Shown: positions 44,433-56,148, counted from the stretch's first letter. The stretch is DNA of 64,000 nucleotides from an uncultured Pelagibacteraceae bacterium (GCA_902625035.1 CACNZK010000003.1:1-64000), one strand, 5' to 3'. The notes: generated from the sequence alone by a model not told the origin. Translations and numbers: made by a program.

Positions 44433-45788
44433 CTAATTAAATTCTTTTATTCCAAGACCCTTCAATTTTCTATGCAGTGCACTTCTTTCCATACCAACAA
44501 AAGTAGCCGTTTTAGATATATTTCCATTAAATTTCTTTAATTGTATAGTTAAATACTCCTTTTCAAATTTTTCTCTAGCCTCTTTTAATGGAACCGATAG
44601 GTTATTATCACTCACTTTTTCAACGTTAGTGCCGCTTTTCAATGACTCTTTAATAATATTTGAGATTTTATCCTGAGTAGTTGGTTGAAGAATTGCAATT
44701 CTTTCAATTAAATTTCTTAGTTCTCTAACATTTCCATGCCATTCGTGGTTTAAAATATAACTATTATTTTCATCTATATCCAACATTTTGACATTATAAC
44801 TTTCTGATATTTTTTTTGAGAAATATTTAATTAAATATGGAATATCTGAAATTCTTTTATTTAGAGGATCAACATTAATTTCAAAAACATTGAGTCGGTG
44901 AAATAAATCTTCTCTGAAATTTCCAAATTCAATTTCTTTTTTTAGATCTTTACTAGATGAACAAATTATTCTAACATCTACATTAATATCGTTATTTCCA
45001 TTTACTCTTTTAAACTTTTGATCGGTAAGAACTCTTAAAATTTTTGACTGAATATTTAGTGGGACTTCAGAAACTTGATCGACCAATAATGTTCCTTTAT
45101 TTGCTTTTTCAAGAGCCCCATAGGATATTGATCCATCGTTTTTTTCTTCACCAAATAATTCTAGTTCATACTTATCGTTATCCAATAAAGCGCCATTAAT
45201 TATAATAAAAGGATCACTTTTTCTTTTAGATTTTTTATGAATTTTTCTTGCGATTAATTCTTTTCCTGAACCAGAGGGCCCATTTATAAAAATTCTACTT
45301 TCAGTTAATGCTATTTTATCAATTTGTTCTCTTATATTTGAAATATTTTTACTATTACCAATTAAATCATAAGAAGAAAAAAGTTTATTTTCATATTCTT
45401 TATTTTGTGTTTTTAAACTTAAATTCTCTACAGCTCTATTAATAAAATTTAATAATCTTGCTCTATCAAAAGGTTTTTCCACAAATTCAAAGGCACCGTG
45501 CTTTAAAGAATTTACGGCCATTTCTATATTAGCATGTCCAGATATCATGATTACAGGAACATCGGTATTTTTTGATTTGATATGTGATAAAAGTTGGATC
45601 CCATCATTATCACCTTTATCTAACTTAACATCAAGAATAGCTACGTCAGGCATTTTTTTATCAATTTCGGTAAGTGCTTGATTATAATTTGCTGCCACTC
45701 TTGTTTTATAGCCTGCATCAATGATCAATTCATTCAAGATATTTCTTATATCTGAATTATCATCAACAATTAAAATTTCTACACTCAT
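44433..45788 (-). CDS. ntrX: Response regulator NtrX with degenerate sigma-54 interaction loop
   Basis: Response regulator partner of NtrY. Residues 1-120 form a receiver with phospho-Asp53 and Lys105. An AAA+ domain follows with intact Walker A GPSGSGKE (170-177) and arginine-finger region FREDLFHRLN (291-300). Between LFG (211-213) and GALEKANKG the sequence EEKNDGSISY replaces the GAFTGA loop, and Walker B reads LLVDQV with Gln238 in place of glutamate. A Fis-type helix-turn-helix ends the protein (TATFVGMERSALHRKL). Family membership is certain; sigma-54 activation is unlikely. Confidence 0.96.
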   Translation of the reverse strand: MSVEILIVDDNSDIRNILNELIIDAGYKTRVAANYNQALTEIDKKMPDVAILDVKLDKGDNDGIQLLSHIKSKNTDVPVIMISGHANIEMAVNSLKHGAFEFVEKPFDRARLLNFINRAVENLSLKTQNKEYENKLFSSYDLIGNSKNISNIREQIDKIALTESRIFINGPSGSGKELIARKIHKKSKRKSDPFIIINGALLDNDKYELELFGEEKNDGSISYGALEKANKGTLLVDQVSEVPLNIQSKILRVLTDQKFKRVNGNNDINVDVRIICSSSKDLKKEIEFGNFREDLFHRLNVFEINVDPLNKRISDIPYLIKYFSKKISESYNVKMLDIDENNSYILNHEWHGNVRELRNLIERIAILQPTTQDKISNIIKESLKSGTNVEKVSDNNLSVPLKEAREKFEKEYLTIQLKKFNGNISKTATFVGMERSALHRKLKGLGIKEFN

Positions 45789-45793
45789 TTTAT

Positions 45794-47572
45794 TTAATTA
45801 AATATAATTTCTACTTTTGCTCCGTTTTGGATTGAAATAAAATTTAATTTTCCATTATGATCATTAATAATCTTATTTACTATTGAAAGTCCTAATCCTG
45901 TACCATTTTTTTTAGTTGTTACATAAGGGTTTAAGATTTCATTAACATTATTTTCAAAAACTCCAAAACCTAATCCATTATCGATAATTATAATTGTTAT
46001 TTGGTTATTTTTCTCAAAAATTTCAATAGTGATAATCTTATCAAAATCGCTTGAATTTTCCGCTTTTTGTTGAATACTTTCAATAGAATTTTTAATTAAA
46101 TTAAAAATTACTCTATTCATTTGCTCTTTGTCACTACCTAATAAAATATTTGATTTATTTGAAGTAAAATTCAATCTTATAGTTTTATCGATTTGAGATA
46201 GTAATTGTATATTTTCTTTTATTATTTTTACTAAATCATTATCCTTAAAAATAGGTTTTGGCATTCTTGCAAAATCGGAAAATTCATTAACTAAATTTTC
46301 AATCTGTTTAATCTGATTATTAATAATTTTTAAATTGTCTTCGAAATTATCTTTTTCATTGGTATCTACTTTTTTAGAATATTTTTCTTTAATCCTATCA
46401 ATAGTGAGTTGTATTGGGGTAAGTGGATTTTTAATTTCGTGAGCAAGTTTTCTTGCTAAGTTACCCCAGGCTTCATGTCTCTCGTTTATAATTAATTTTT
46501 CTTGCTGATTTTTTAACCTAATAATCATTGAATTAAAATTTTTATTTAATCTTTCTAGATCTTTATCAGTTTTTATTTCAGGAACTTTTGTTGTTAGATC
46601 TCCATCACCTATTGCATTTGAAGCTGATATTAAATTATTAATTGATCTAAAAAATCTTGAAGAAAATTTAATAGCTATAGTTATTGAAACAAAGAGTAAT
46701 AATGTAACAATTATTATATAGATTATTGCAAATGAAATTTTAATACCAGTGCTTCTATCCTCTACTGTATAATAAAAGTTAATTGCCTCTTGAGATTCAG
46801 TCAAATATTTTGAAATATTTTTGTCAAGATATTTTACTACATATAGAAATCTATTTTCAAAAGCCTGAAGTCTTATAATAGCTGCAGAGATATTTTCAGG
46901 TGCATTGATAATTTTAAGTGGTCTATCATCATCTAGTACAAGTTTTAAAGCTCCATCTAAAGGGGGAGTATAATTAGATAAATCGTCAATATTTGAAAAT
47001 AATAATTTTTTATTTTGATCAATTATATGTATTTCATCAATATCTCTTATCAATTTTTGTGTTTTTAAAAACCTTGTATATTCTTTAACGTTATCATTTA
47101 GAAATTTTGCACTTTTATTTGTATCAAAAGCAATTAGTACAATATCAGACTCGATTTTATTTCTAACTTGTTGAACATAACTCTTAGCAAGTTCATATGA
47201 ATTATTTACAACAGTGGTTACTTTTTTATCAAAATATTTTTCTAATGCGAAAGAGAATAAAAAAAGAGAAAAAATTGATATTAAAATAGAGGGAATTAAA
47301 GTAAATAATGAAAAATAAGTAATGTATCTTTTATTAGATTTAAGACCGTCTTTATCTATATCGTTTTTAATTGATTTTTTTACTTCTAAAAAAATAAGTA
47401 TAAATAATGATAAAAGTAATAAAATATTTAAAATTAATAAGTATTGTAAATTATTTTGATTTAACTCTATAAAACTTCGATCAATAAATGTTAAAAAAGT
47501 TAAAAAACCCAAAAATAGTGTGATACTAGATAGAAAGATTATGAATATATTTTTTTTCAAAAAATCAAGCAT
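45794..47572 (-). CDS. ntrY: Sensor histidine kinase NtrY
   Basis: Membrane sensor kinase that phosphorylates NtrX. The 592-residue protein has membrane helices near 8-30, 43-63, 85-110 and 278-302, with a periplasmic sensor region of about 165 residues between the last two. A HAMP domain spans about 303-355, and the phospho-histidine is His378 in ARKLAHEIKNPLTPIQL. The ATPase lobe has NLIKNSIESI, DNGLGFG and GTGLGLSIV. No PAS domain lies between HAMP and the H-box, and the protein is shorter than the usual 700-plus residues of NtrY. Confidence 0.95.
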   Translation of the reverse strand: MLDFLKKNIFIIFLSSITLFLGFLTFLTFIDRSFIELNQNNLQYLLILNILLLLSLFILIFLEVKKSIKNDIDKDGLKSNKRYITYFSLFTLIPSILISIFSLFLFSFALEKYFDKKVTTVVNNSYELAKSYVQQVRNKIESDIVLIAFDTNKSAKFLNDNVKEYTRFLKTQKLIRDIDEIHIIDQNKKLLFSNIDDLSNYTPPLDGALKLVLDDDRPLKIINAPENISAAIIRLQAFENRFLYVVKYLDKNISKYLTESQEAINFYYTVEDRSTGIKISFAIIYIIIVTLLLFVSITIAIKFSSRFFRSINNLISASNAIGDGDLTTKVPEIKTDKDLERLNKNFNSMIIRLKNQQEKLIINERHEAWGNLARKLAHEIKNPLTPIQLTIDRIKEKYSKKVDTNEKDNFEDNLKIINNQIKQIENLVNEFSDFARMPKPIFKDNDLVKIIKENIQLLSQIDKTIRLNFTSNKSNILLGSDKEQMNRVIFNLIKNSIESIQQKAENSSDFDKIITIEIFEKNNQITIIIIDNGLGFGVFENNVNEILNPYVTTKKNGTGLGLSIVNKIINDHNGKLNFISIQNGAKVEIIFN

Positions 47573-47598
47573 AAATAAGAATTATAGCATTTAGAAGA

Positions 47599-48705
47599 AT
47601 GAACAACTATTTTGTAATATTGGCTGCTGGAAAAAGTAAGAGATTTCATAAAAAAATATCTAAGCAATTTTATAATTATAGAAATAAAGAGATTATAGAT
47701 CACTCCATTGAAAAATCTCTAGATTCAAAACTCTTCAAAAAAGTTTTAGTTGTTGCAAATAATTTACATCATTTTAAGAAAAAAAAATATTATAAAGATA
47801 TTAGTATTATAAAAGGTGGTAAAGAGAGGTCAGACTCATCAAGAAATGCTCTCAAATATCTGAAAAAATACAAGCCAAAAAATATTCTTATACACGATGC
47901 AGCAAGACCAAATTTTACAATTAAACTACTTAACAATTTAATTAATAATCTAAAAAAAAATAAGGCAGTAATTCCTTATATAAAATCAAAAGATACTATT
48001 AAATATAAAGTTAAAAATAACTTATTTAATTTGAATAGGGATAAAACTTTTTTCACACAAACTCCTCAAGCATTTAGATTTAAAGAATTATATGAACTTT
48101 CTATAAAACAAGAAAATAAAATAACTGATGAAGCAACACTTTTTATAGATGGAGATTACAAAGTAAAATTTATTAAAGGAGAAAAACAAAATAATAAGAT
48201 TACTTATCTTGATGATGTAAAAACTTCAAAAACATTTTTTGGCTTAGGATTTGATATTCATAAATTAGTCAAGAATGAAAAGCTTTACCTTGGTGGAATT
48301 AGAATACCCTTTCATTCTGGACTGAAAGGTCACTCGGATGGTGATGTAATTTTGCATGCAATTACAGATGCTATTTTAGGTGCAACAGTCCAAAAAGATA
48401 TTGGAACATATTTTCCAAATACAAAAAAATTTAAAAATATAAGATCTTTTAAAATGTTAAAGCCAATTATAAAAAATCTTTATAAATCAAATTTTTCAAT
48501 AAATAATTTAGATATAAATTTAATTTGTGAACAACCAAAAGTTTCTAAATATCGAGAAAAAATAATCGACTCAATATCAAAAGTAACGAATTTAGATAAA
48601 GGTTTAATAAATTTAAAAGGTAAAACTGTTGAAAAACTTGGTCTGATTGGAAAAGAAAAAGCTATTGCATGTGAAGTTATAATTTCAATAACAAAATATG
48701 ATTAA
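47599..48705 (+). CDS. ispDF: Bifunctional IspD/IspF isoprenoid enzyme
   Basis: Fusion of two enzymes of the MEP isoprenoid pathway: MEP cytidylyltransferase and MECDP synthase. The IspD part (about residues 1-208) has ILAAGKSKRFHKKISKQF, HDAARPNF and FTQTPQAFR. The IspF part (about 212-368) has GLGFDIHKLV, LGGIRIPFHSGLKGHSDGDVILHAITDAILGA in pieces near 225-256 and ATTEKLGLIGKEKAIA-type wording near the end. This fusion is common in alphaproteobacteria. Only 26 bases separate it from the divergent ntrY. Confidence 0.97.
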   Translation: MNNYFVILAAGKSKRFHKKISKQFYNYRNKEIIDHSIEKSLDSKLFKKVLVVANNLHHFKKKKYYKDISIIKGGKERSDSSRNALKYLKKYKPKNILIHDAARPNFTIKLLNNLINNLKKNKAVIPYIKSKDTIKYKVKNNLFNLNRDKTFFTQTPQAFRFKELYELSIKQENKITDEATLFIDGDYKVKFIKGEKQNNKITYLDDVKTSKTFFGLGFDIHKLVKNEKLYLGGIRIPFHSGLKGHSDGDVILHAITDAILGATVQKDIGTYFPNTKKFKNIRSFKMLKPIIKNLYKSNFSINNLDINLICEQPKVSKYREKIIDSISKVTNLDKGLINLKGKTVEKLGLIGKEKAIACEVIISITKYD

Positions 48706-49201
48706 AACTATCAACACTTTATTTGTTACGATGTTTGGTTTAGGAAGATTTCCAAAAATTCCAGGTACTTTTGGATCATTAGCAACGGTAATTATACTTT
48801 ATCTTTTTTTTCATGTATTTAACTTGCCTTCAAACTTAATATTAATTTTCTTAATAATCATTTTCATTTTATCTTTTTCTGCTGTAGCAAATCATATTAA
48901 AGATAATGAAAATAAGGATCCTAAAGAAGTAATTATTGATGAATTTATTGGTCAATCAATACCAATTTATCTTTATGAAATCTCACATGGTATAGAAAAA
49001 TCATCAAATGAAGCATTAATTTTTTATGGTATATGCTTCATGTTATTCAGATTTTTTGATATTACAAAACCATTTCCTGTAAGTTTTTTTGATAAAAACT
49101 TCAAAAATAGTTTTGGTGTAATTATGGATGATGTTTGTGCTGGGTTTTATGTTGTTTTATCTTTAATTTGTTTTATGGTTTTGAGTAGTTATTTTGTATA
49201 A
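48698..49201 (+). CDS. pgpA: Phosphatidylglycerophosphatase A
   Basis: Removes phosphate from phosphatidylglycerophosphate to make phosphatidylglycerol in the inner membrane. The 167-residue protein has the family motifs GLGRFPKIPGTFGSL near residue 15-29, DEFIGQSIP near 81-89, and FRFFDITKPFPVSFFDK near 116-132, with GVIMDDVCAGFY. Four hydrophobic helices are visible. It overlaps ispDF by 8 bp and shares a base with pncC. Confidence 0.95.
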   Translation: MIKTINTLFVTMFGLGRFPKIPGTFGSLATVIILYLFFHVFNLPSNLILIFLIIIFILSFSAVANHIKDNENKDPKEVIIDEFIGQSIPIYLYEISHGIEKSSNEALIFYGICFMLFRFFDITKPFPVSFFDKNFKNSFGVIMDDVCAGFYVVLSLICFMVLSSYFV

Positions 49202-49650
49202 TGAAATCAATAATCAAGCTATTAATTAGAAAAAAAATAAAAATATCAACCGCTGAATCCTGCACTGGAGGATTATTAGCCAGTACTATCACTTCAATTA
49301 GTGGTGCATCAAAGATATTTAGTCTAGGTTTAGTCACCTACTCTAATCAAGCAAAAGTTAAAATTTTAAAAGTAAATAAAAATATTATTAAGAAATATGG
49401 TGCTGTGAGCCACGAGTGTTGTTACGCAATGGTTAATAATCTATCTAAAATGTCAAAAGCAAATATTAATATTTCAATTACTGGTATTGCGGGACCCGGT
49501 GGTGGGACCATAAAAAAACCTGTTGGGTTAGTTTACATTGGAGTTAAAAAAGGAAATAAAACTCAAATAATTAAGTGTTTATTTAAAAGCAAAAAAAGGA
49601 ACTCAATACAAAAAGCTACTGTAAAAAAAGTCTTAAAGCTAATTTTTTGA
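49201..49650 (+). CDS. pncC: Nicotinamide-nucleotide amidase (CinA C-terminal domain)
   Basis: Hydrolyses nicotinamide mononucleotide to nicotinate mononucleotide, feeding NAD recycling. The 149-residue protein is the stand-alone CinA C-terminal domain with STAESCTGGLLASTIT near residue 17-32, GAVSHECCYAM near 76-86 and SITGIAGPGGGTIKKPVGLVYIGV in pieces near 97-120. The N-terminal molybdopterin-binding-like domain of full CinA is absent. Its 3' end overlaps the convergent coenzyme-Q-binding gene by 12 bp. Confidence 0.93.
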   Translation: MKSIIKLLIRKKIKISTAESCTGGLLASTITSISGASKIFSLGLVTYSNQAKVKILKVNKNIIKKYGAVSHECCYAMVNNLSKMSKANINISITGIAGPGGGTIKKPVGLVYIGVKKGNKTQIIKCLFKSKKRNSIQKATVKKVLKLIF

Positions 49651-50097
49651 GCTATTATATAGCTGCTCCGCCCTTTTTTGAAAAGCATCAGCTATTTTTT
49701 CTAATCCAAATTGAAAAGAAACTACCATTAAGGAATTTAAGAATTTATTTTTAATTTCAAAATCAATATCAAAAGTAATCTCGGTAATTCCATTCTTTTT
49801 ATTAACAAAATTCCAATTATTTGATAAATGATTTAAAGGTCCCTCTATATTTTTGACAAATATTGAATCCTCTTTTCTATTGAAAACAACGTCACTTTTA
49901 TATGTATCTTTAAATGGTCCTTTACCTATTGTTAAATCTGCAATTATTTTTGTTAAATCACCCTCATCTTTATTTTCATAAATTTTTGCGTCATAGCAAA
50001 ATGGAACAAATTCTGGATATTTTTCAATATCCAAAACTAAATCAATTAAATCTTTTTTTTTACATTCAATTAATCTCTTAACTGAAGCTTTTGGCAT
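49639..50097 (-). CDS. COQ10/RatA-like START-domain protein (ubiquinone-binding)
   Basis: Small START-fold protein related to mitochondrial Coq10, thought to chaperone ubiquinone to respiratory enzymes. The 152-residue protein has the family pattern VLDIEKYPEFVPFCYDAKIYE near residue 22-42, FKDTYKSDVVFNRKEDSIFV near 80-99 and GPLNHLSNNWNFV near 104-116. In alphaproteobacteria it often lies directly after lipA, as here. The name RatA in gammaproteobacteria reflects a toxin claim; the Coq10 role is more likely. Confidence 0.88.
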   Translation of the reverse strand: MPKASVKRLIECKKKDLIDLVLDIEKYPEFVPFCYDAKIYENKDEGDLTKIIADLTIGKGPFKDTYKSDVVFNRKEDSIFVKNIEGPLNHLSNNWNFVNKKNGITEITFDIDFEIKNKFLNSLMVVSFQFGLEKIADAFQKRAEQLYNSSKN

Positions 50098-51029
50098 TAA
50101 TGATTATTTAATCTATTTTGTTGAAGTTTAGCAAAGTCTTCATCTGCATGGTATGAAGATCTCGTCAGAGGAGATGAAGAAACTAATAGAAATCCTTTTG
50201 ATTTAGCTATTAACTCTAACTCCTTGAATTCATCTGGATGGTAATATCTTTCAAGAGGATGATGTTTTACTGAAGGTTGAAGATACTGACCGATTGTAAT
50301 AAAATCAACTTCTGCTGATCTTAAGTCATCCATTACTTGAATTATTTCATCATGTTCTTCTCCAAGACCAACCATGATTCCAGATTTGGTAAAAACTTTA
50401 CTATTATTTTTTTTTGCATTTTTTAGAAGATCTAGTGATGCAAAATATCTAGCTCCAGGTCTAACTCTAAGGTAAAGTCTTGGGACAGTTTCGATGTTAT
50501 GATTAAACACATCTAAATCAGCTTCAAGTAACTTTTTATATGCATCTCCTTTTCTTAAGAAATCTGGAGTAAGCACTTCTATTGTTGTATTGGGATTTTT
50601 CTTTCTTGTAGTTTCAACAACTTTTTTAAAATGATTTGAGCCGCCATCAGATAAATCATCTCTATCGACAGATGTAATGACTACGTGTCTTAAATTAAGT
50701 TTATTGACTGCATTAGCTATTTTAATATCCTCAAAAGGATCTAATTTTTCGGGTTTACCTGTTTTAACATCACAAAAAGAGCATGCTCTCGTGCACGTAT
50801 CACCCATTATCATAAAAGTAGCATGTCTTTTGCTCCAACACTCTGTGATATTCGGACAATTAGCTTCCTGGCATACTGTAACAAGATTACTTTTATTAAC
50901 TACAGTTTTTGTAATAAAAAATTCTTTGCTGTTAGTTAACTTTGATCTAATCCAATCTGGTTTTTTTTTAATAGGATTAACAGGATTTTTTACTTTTTCA
51001 GGATGTCTAGGTTTAATTTTTTGTGTCAT
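50097..51029 (-). CDS. lipA: Lipoyl synthase
   Basis: Radical-SAM enzyme that inserts two sulfurs into protein-bound octanoate to make lipoyl groups. The 310-residue protein has the auxiliary cluster cysteines in [25 protein letters not shown] (three Cys, near residues 53-77) and the radical-SAM cluster in [10 protein letters not shown]. The C-terminal serine cluster [17 protein letters not shown] is typical. In many alphaproteobacteria the pyruvate dehydrogenase genes lie between ftsB and lipA; here lipA directly follows the ftsB-like gene with a 17-bp overlap. Confidence 0.97.
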   Translation of the reverse strand: MTQKIKPRHPEKVKNPVNPIKKKPDWIRSKLTNSKEFFITKTVVNKSNLVTVCQEANCPNITECWSKRHATFMIMGDTCTRACSFCDVKTGKPEKLDPFEDIKIANAVNKLNLRHVVITSVDRDDLSDGGSNHFKKVVETTRKKNPNTTIEVLTPDFLRKGDAYKKLLEADLDVFNHNIETVPRLYLRVRPGARYFASLDLLKNAKKNNSKVFTKSGIMVGLGEEHDEIIQVMDDLRSAEVDFITIGQYLQPSVKHHPLERYYHPDEFKELELIAKSKGFLLVSSSPLTRSSYHADEDFAKLQQNRLNNH

Positions 51030-51321
51030 TTCTTTTTATAATATAAATTTTCTCATTTTTTTTACCAAATAAAAATCTCTCTCTAATTAAAGTTTCAATA
51101 TAATCAAGATCAAGATTGTCACTTAACAATGAATTCTTAAAATCCAAGTCATTTATTTGATTTATTAGAGATAGCTCCTTATTTTTTAAATTGTTTAAAA
51201 TTTGCTTTTTTTCGAAATATGAAATTAATCCTCTTTCACCTGATAAAAGATTTGAGAAAAAATATATAATTAGAAAAACTGATATTAATAAAAAATAATT
51301 TTTTTTTAATCTTTGGAGCAT
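51013..51321 (-). CDS. ftsB: Septum formation initiator, FtsB/DivIC family
   Basis: Small bitopic membrane protein of the divisome. The 102-residue protein has a membrane helix near residues 10-26, then a leucine- and asparagine-rich coiled coil ([22 protein letters not shown], residues 38-59) and the family's [23 protein letters not shown] tail near 73-95. Its ATG overlaps the eno stop as TAATG. Position after eno is the usual alphaproteobacterial one. Confidence 0.88.
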   Translation of the reverse strand: MLQRLKKNYFLLISVFLIIYFFSNLLSGERGLISYFEKKQILNNLKNKELSLINQINDLDFKNSLLSDNLDLDYIETLIRERFLFGKKNEKIYIIKRNDTKN

Positions 51322-52577
51322 TAATGAATCTTATTCATTCTAGCTATTTTTCCAAGTTCTTCTTCTATACGTAATAATTGGTTATATTTAGCAATTCTCT
51401 CTGACCTTGCTAAAGATCCTGTTTTTATTTGATTAGAATTGGTGCCAACTGCAAGGTCTGCAATAAATGTGTCTTCACTATCGCCAGACCTATGAGAAAT
51501 TATAGTTCTAAATCCAATAGTTTGAGCAAATCTAATCACATCTAAAGTTTCTGAAACAGTACCGATTTGATTTAATTTAATTAAAATAGCATTTGATGAT
51601 AAATTTAAAAATCCTTTCTTTAATCGCTCAAGATTAGTGACGTAAAGATCATCACCTACAATCTGAATCTTTTTAAGAGATTTCATCAACTTAGTCCATG
51701 AGATCCAATCATTTTCCGCAAATGGATCCTCGATTGATTTAATCTTATATTTAATAATCATTTTTTTATATTCTTGAATAGATTTTTCGACTGAAATGTA
51801 GCTATTAGAATGGATAGAATACTTATTATTTTTATATAATTCATTTGCAGCTACATCTAAACAAATTGAAACATCTTTACCATTTACAAAGCCTGATTTT
51901 CTTATAGCTGAAACAATTAAATCCAACGCTTGATTATTGCTATTAATCATTGGTGCAAATCCACCCTCGTCTCCAACAGATGTGGATAATCCTTTGTTCT
52001 CCATAATCTTACTTAAATTTTTAATCACTAAAAAACAAATTCTCATCGCATCAGAAAAACTTTTCGCACAATCTGGTCTGATCATAAATTCTTGAATTCT
52101 TAAACCATTATTAGCATGTGCCCCACCGTTTACTATATTCATTAAAGGAAATGGCAACTTGAAATTATTCTTTATTAGAAAAGTTTTATACAAAGGCTTT
52201 TTTTTAATTTTTGCTGAAAGTTTTTTTGCTGCCATTGAAACAGCTAATATAGAATTAGCTCCTAACTTAGTTTTTTGTCTAGTTCCATCTAAGTTAATCA
52301 TTATAGTGTCTATTCTCTCTTGATTATGTATATTTTGTCCTTTAAGTTTTTTTGAAATTTTAGTATTAACTAAACCTATTGCATTCAAGACACTTTTTCC
52401 TAGGTATCTTTTATTATTTCTATCCCTTTTTTCAAAAGCTTCATAAGTTCCTGTCGATGCACCTGATGGACAAATTGCTGTTGCACTTTGATTTTTGACA
52501 AAAACCTCAGCTTCGATTGTTGGATTACCTCTGCTATCAAAAACTTGTCGGGCTTTTACTCTTGTAATTTTACTCAC
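51321..52577 (-). CDS. eno: Enolase
   Basis: Converts 2-phosphoglycerate to phosphoenolpyruvate in glycolysis and gluconeogenesis. The 418-residue protein has RQVFDSRGNPTIEAEVF near residue 11-27, CPSGASTGTYEA near 36-47, SVGDEGGFAP near 201-210, the metal site SIEDPFAENDW, and IISHRSGDSEDTFIADLAVG near 365-384. Length is normal. It is directly preceded by kdsA and followed by ftsB. Confidence 0.98.
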   Translation of the reverse strand: MSKITRVKARQVFDSRGNPTIEAEVFVKNQSATAICPSGASTGTYEAFEKRDRNNKRYLGKSVLNAIGLVNTKISKKLKGQNIHNQERIDTIMINLDGTRQKTKLGANSILAVSMAAKKLSAKIKKKPLYKTFLIKNNFKLPFPLMNIVNGGAHANNGLRIQEFMIRPDCAKSFSDAMRICFLVIKNLSKIMENKGLSTSVGDEGGFAPMINSNNQALDLIVSAIRKSGFVNGKDVSICLDVAANELYKNNKYSIHSNSYISVEKSIQEYKKMIIKYKIKSIEDPFAENDWISWTKLMKSLKKIQIVGDDLYVTNLERLKKGFLNLSSNAILIKLNQIGTVSETLDVIRFAQTIGFRTIISHRSGDSEDTFIADLAVGTNSNQIKTGSLARSERIAKYNQLLRIEEELGKIARMNKIH

Positions 52578-55024
<2,447 letters not shown>

Positions 55025-55055
55025 TTATAGCTAATAAAAAAGTAAATTAAAAGTA

Positions 55056-55349
55056 TTAATTATTATTTTCTGGGATTGTTGGTGTGTCTTCCTCAACTTG
55101 ATCTAAAACCGAGCTTGAAGGTGTTAAATCCCCTCTAGATACGATAGTTAAAGCTAAACTGCATATTATAAATAGAGTAGCAACAATGCCAGTTGCTTTA
55201 GTCATAAAATTTCCTGCTGTCTTTGAAAACATCATGTTTTCCTGAGAAACTCCAATTCCAAGTGCTCCACCCTCAGATTTTTGCATCAAAACCAATAAAA
55301 CTAAAATTAAAGCAAGAATGATATTCAGTACTAACAATATATTTTCCAT
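55056..55349 (-). CDS. secG: Protein-export membrane protein SecG
   Basis: Small accessory subunit of the SecYEG channel. The 97-residue protein has two membrane helices (about 4-20 and 54-72) linked by the signature LMQKSEGGALGIGVSQENMMFSKTAGNFMTK near residues 22-52. The acidic tail is short. It lies between tpiA and pyrG as in most alphaproteobacteria. Confidence 0.95.
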   Translation of the reverse strand: MENILLVLNIILALILVLLVLMQKSEGGALGIGVSQENMMFSKTAGNFMTKATGIVATLFIICSLALTIVSRGDLTPSSSVLDQVEEDTPTIPENNN

Positions 55350-55354
55350 AAAGA

Positions 55355-56092
55355 TTAATTATAGGTTTTTTTGATTATATCAATGAATTTTTTAGAATCT
55401 TGAGAGGCTCCCCCTACTAAAAATCCATCTATATTTTCTATCAATTTTAATTCGTTTATATTTTTTGGATTTACAGAACCTCCATATAAAACTTTGATAT
55501 TTCTAACTTTTTTTTTTATAAAATTTATAGTGCTAAACAGGTCATTAGGCTTAGGTATTATTCCTGTTCCAATTGACCACACAGGTTCGTAAGCAATTAC
55601 AATATTTTTTCTTTTATTAACTTTTTGTAAACCTAAAGTAATTTGCTTTGATAAAATTTTTTTGGTAATTTTTTTTCTTTTTTGACCTAAAGTTTCACCG
55701 ATACAAAAAATAACTTTCAAACCTGACTTAGTAGCTGCTTTAATCTTATTATTAATCAATTTATCTGTTTCACCAAGCTCACGGTTTTCTGAATGACCTA
55801 AAATAACATACTTGGCTCCAACATTCTTTAACATCATAGGATTTATGGAGCCAGTTGAAGCACCATAAGTAAGGCTTTCATGGCAATTTTGGGCACCAAC
55901 TTGAATTTTAGAATTCATAACTTTTTTAGACATTAGATTAATCAATGTACTTGGTGGGCAATAAATAATTTTAGTTTTATTTGACTTTTTAAATGTTTTT
56001 AAAAATTTGATTACTTTATTAAGTGAATTTAATGTACTTAATCCACCAAACATTTTCCAATTAGCAATAAAATACATATATTTATTTGTCAT
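55355..56092 (-). CDS. tpiA: Triosephosphate isomerase
   Basis: Interconverts dihydroxyacetone phosphate and glyceraldehyde-3-phosphate. The 245-residue protein has ANWKMFGG with the substrate lysine, VILGHSENREL with the catalytic His95-equivalent, AYEPVWSIGTGI with the catalytic Glu, and VLYGGSVNPKNI and FLVGGASQDSKKF near the C-terminus. It heads the minus-strand run tpiA-secG-pyrG-kdsA-eno-ftsB-lipA and is divergent from the PpiD-like gene across 56 bp. Confidence 0.97.
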   Translation of the reverse strand: MTNKYMYFIANWKMFGGLSTLNSLNKVIKFLKTFKKSNKTKIIYCPPSTLINLMSKKVMNSKIQVGAQNCHESLTYGASTGSINPMMLKNVGAKYVILGHSENRELGETDKLINNKIKAATKSGLKVIFCIGETLGQKRKKITKKILSKQITLGLQKVNKRKNIVIAYEPVWSIGTGIIPKPNDLFSTINFIKKKVRNIKVLYGGSVNPKNINELKLIENIDGFLVGGASQDSKKFIDIIKKTYN

Positions 56093-56148
56093 CTACCAAA
56101 ATTTAATCTATAGGTTTGCTTTTTATAGATCAATAAATTTATATAGTA

